Assembly (NCBI GenBank): GCA_028290305.1
Contig: JAQGKC010000397.1
Location: 1-39,827, forward strand
Reading direction: 5' to 3'
DNA from: Bradyrhizobium sp.
GTDB taxonomy: Bacteria > Pseudomonadota > Alphaproteobacteria > Rhizobiales > Xanthobacteraceae
DNA length: 39,827 nucleotides
The position numbers and the translations under genes are program-made. How positions within the stretch are numbered: the stretch's first letter is position 1; each line of letters opens with the position of its first letter. This document shows, one piece after another, positions 39,264 through 39,827 of this stretch. Under the pieces are notes generated by a model. It was not told where the DNA came from, ran no database searches, and saw only the letters and a program-made list of their open reading frames with translations.

Positions 39264-39827
39264 TCAGAACCGCGTCACGATATCGGCAAGCGCCGGGCGC
39301 GGACGGTCTTCGCTCGGTTTCGAGGGCGTGCCGATATGGATGAAGCCGGCGAGCTTTTCGTCCGCCTTCAATCCAAATCCATCGAGCACGTCGCGGTCGA
39401 ACGCAAACCAGCCGGTCAGCCAGTTGGCGCCGTAGCCGAGCGCGGTCGCAGCGGTGACGATGTTCATCGCGCTCGCGCCTGCGGATAATTCCTGCTCCCA
39501 GGGCGGCACCTTGGGGTGCGGTTTGGTGAAGCTGACCACCGCGATCACCAGCGGTGCATCCATCAGCCGGCGCTTCTCGATATCGATCTCGGCCGCGTCG
39601 GCATGCGGATTTTTATGCGCGAATACCTTTGCGATGATTTCGCCGGCGCGGACGCGCGCATCGCCCTCGAACACGATGAAGCGCCACGGCGTCAGCTTGC
39701 CGTGATCGGGCACCCGGGCGCCGATGGTGAGGATGGTCTCGAGTTCGGCAGGCGAGGGGCCGGGACCGCTCATCTCGCGCGGCTTTACCGAGCGGCGCAT
39801 TTTCAGGAGGTCGATGGTATCGGGCAC
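39264..39827 (-). CDS. nitroreductase family protein (at window edge)
   Basis: The product has at least 187 residues and starts at a GTG at the window's last base, MPDTIDLLKMRRSVKPREMS; it may extend beyond the window. The nitroreductase fold is recognised by the N-terminal RRSVK motif, VPDHGKLTPWRFIVFEG (flavin-binding loop), LSAGASAMNIVTAATALGYG, and the GFIHIGTP end. The branch resembles YdjA-like enzymes. These bind FMN and reduce nitro groups or quinones using NAD(P)H. It is convergent with the GGDEF/EAL gene, 11 bases between their ends. Confidence 0.88.
   Translation of the reverse strand: MPDTIDLLKMRRSVKPREMSGPGPSPAELETILTIGARVPDHGKLTPWRFIVFEGDARVRAGEIIAKVFAHKNPHADAAEIDIEKRRLMDAPLVIAVVSFTKPHPKVPPWEQELSAGASAMNIVTAATALGYGANWLTGWFAFDRDVLDGFGLKADEKLAGFIHIGTPSKPSEDRPRPALADIVTRF

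Overview
The window looks like a chromosome segment of a Bradyrhizobium-type alphaproteobacterium (family Nitrobacteraceae). This rests on the GC-rich coding style, on protein types familiar from that group (DUF3126 beside cysE, a zinc-finger plus monooxygenase pair, a NoeA-like methyltransferase, BTLCP transglutaminase-like, PilZ and PAS_5 proteins), and on several intergenic repeat families. Species cannot be fixed from sequence reading alone.

Positions 1 to about 7765 are an accessory region made largely of wreckage. It holds a collapsed tyrosine integrase next to a tRNA-Pro 3' fragment, a 3' fragment of tRNA-Lys(UUU), a 5' half of tRNA-Leu(UAA), a serine-recombinase tail, a response regulator without a receiver domain fused out of frame to a Tat-signal protein fragment, and a zinc-ribbon gene broken across three frames. 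Small intact genes survive among them: a 71-residue protein, a coupled pair of micro-ORFs, a ribbon-helix-helix (RHH) protein, a Myb/SANT-like helix-turn-helix protein, two hypotheticals and a Dabb protein. The most interesting layout is at 3217-4388. Three RHH gene 3' ends follow one another, one in a gene and two as bare tails. Each overlaps by a few bases the start of a different small gene, which suggests a shuffled cassette.

From about 7766 the window is ordinary chromosome: lipoprotein, FAD monooxygenase plus CHCC zinc finger, membrane protein, alpha/beta hydrolase, polytopic membrane protein, cysE plus DUF3126, gamma carbonic anhydrase, and two glycine-rich secreted proteins. Next come a DJ-1/PfpI protein, a probable cell-surface operon (dienelactone hydrolase, NoeA-like methyltransferase, sulfatase-like protein), a coiled-coil membrane protein, the BTLCP protein and a PilZ protein. 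The right part holds a zinc alcohol dehydrogenase, PAS_5 protein, rhomboid, CBS protein, patatin and a secreted protein. The window ends with a PAS-GGDEF-EAL protein and a nitroreductase. PilZ and GGDEF/EAL proteins together point to cyclic-di-GMP signalling, but they are not in one operon.

The chromosome part also carries repeat-driven damage. An RMF/CrpP-like small gene is split by a roughly 97-base intergenic repeat at 17210-17306. An MFS transporter has lost its middle. A REP-associated tyrosine transposase (RAYT) at 34815 has a one-base frameshift and abuts a truncated cupin gene. A 222-base RAYT-derived remnant bounded by inverted REPs lies 0.4 kb further on. An orphan terminator at 30561-30588 and a 19-base exact repeat found in two intergenic regions suggest unannotated small RNAs.
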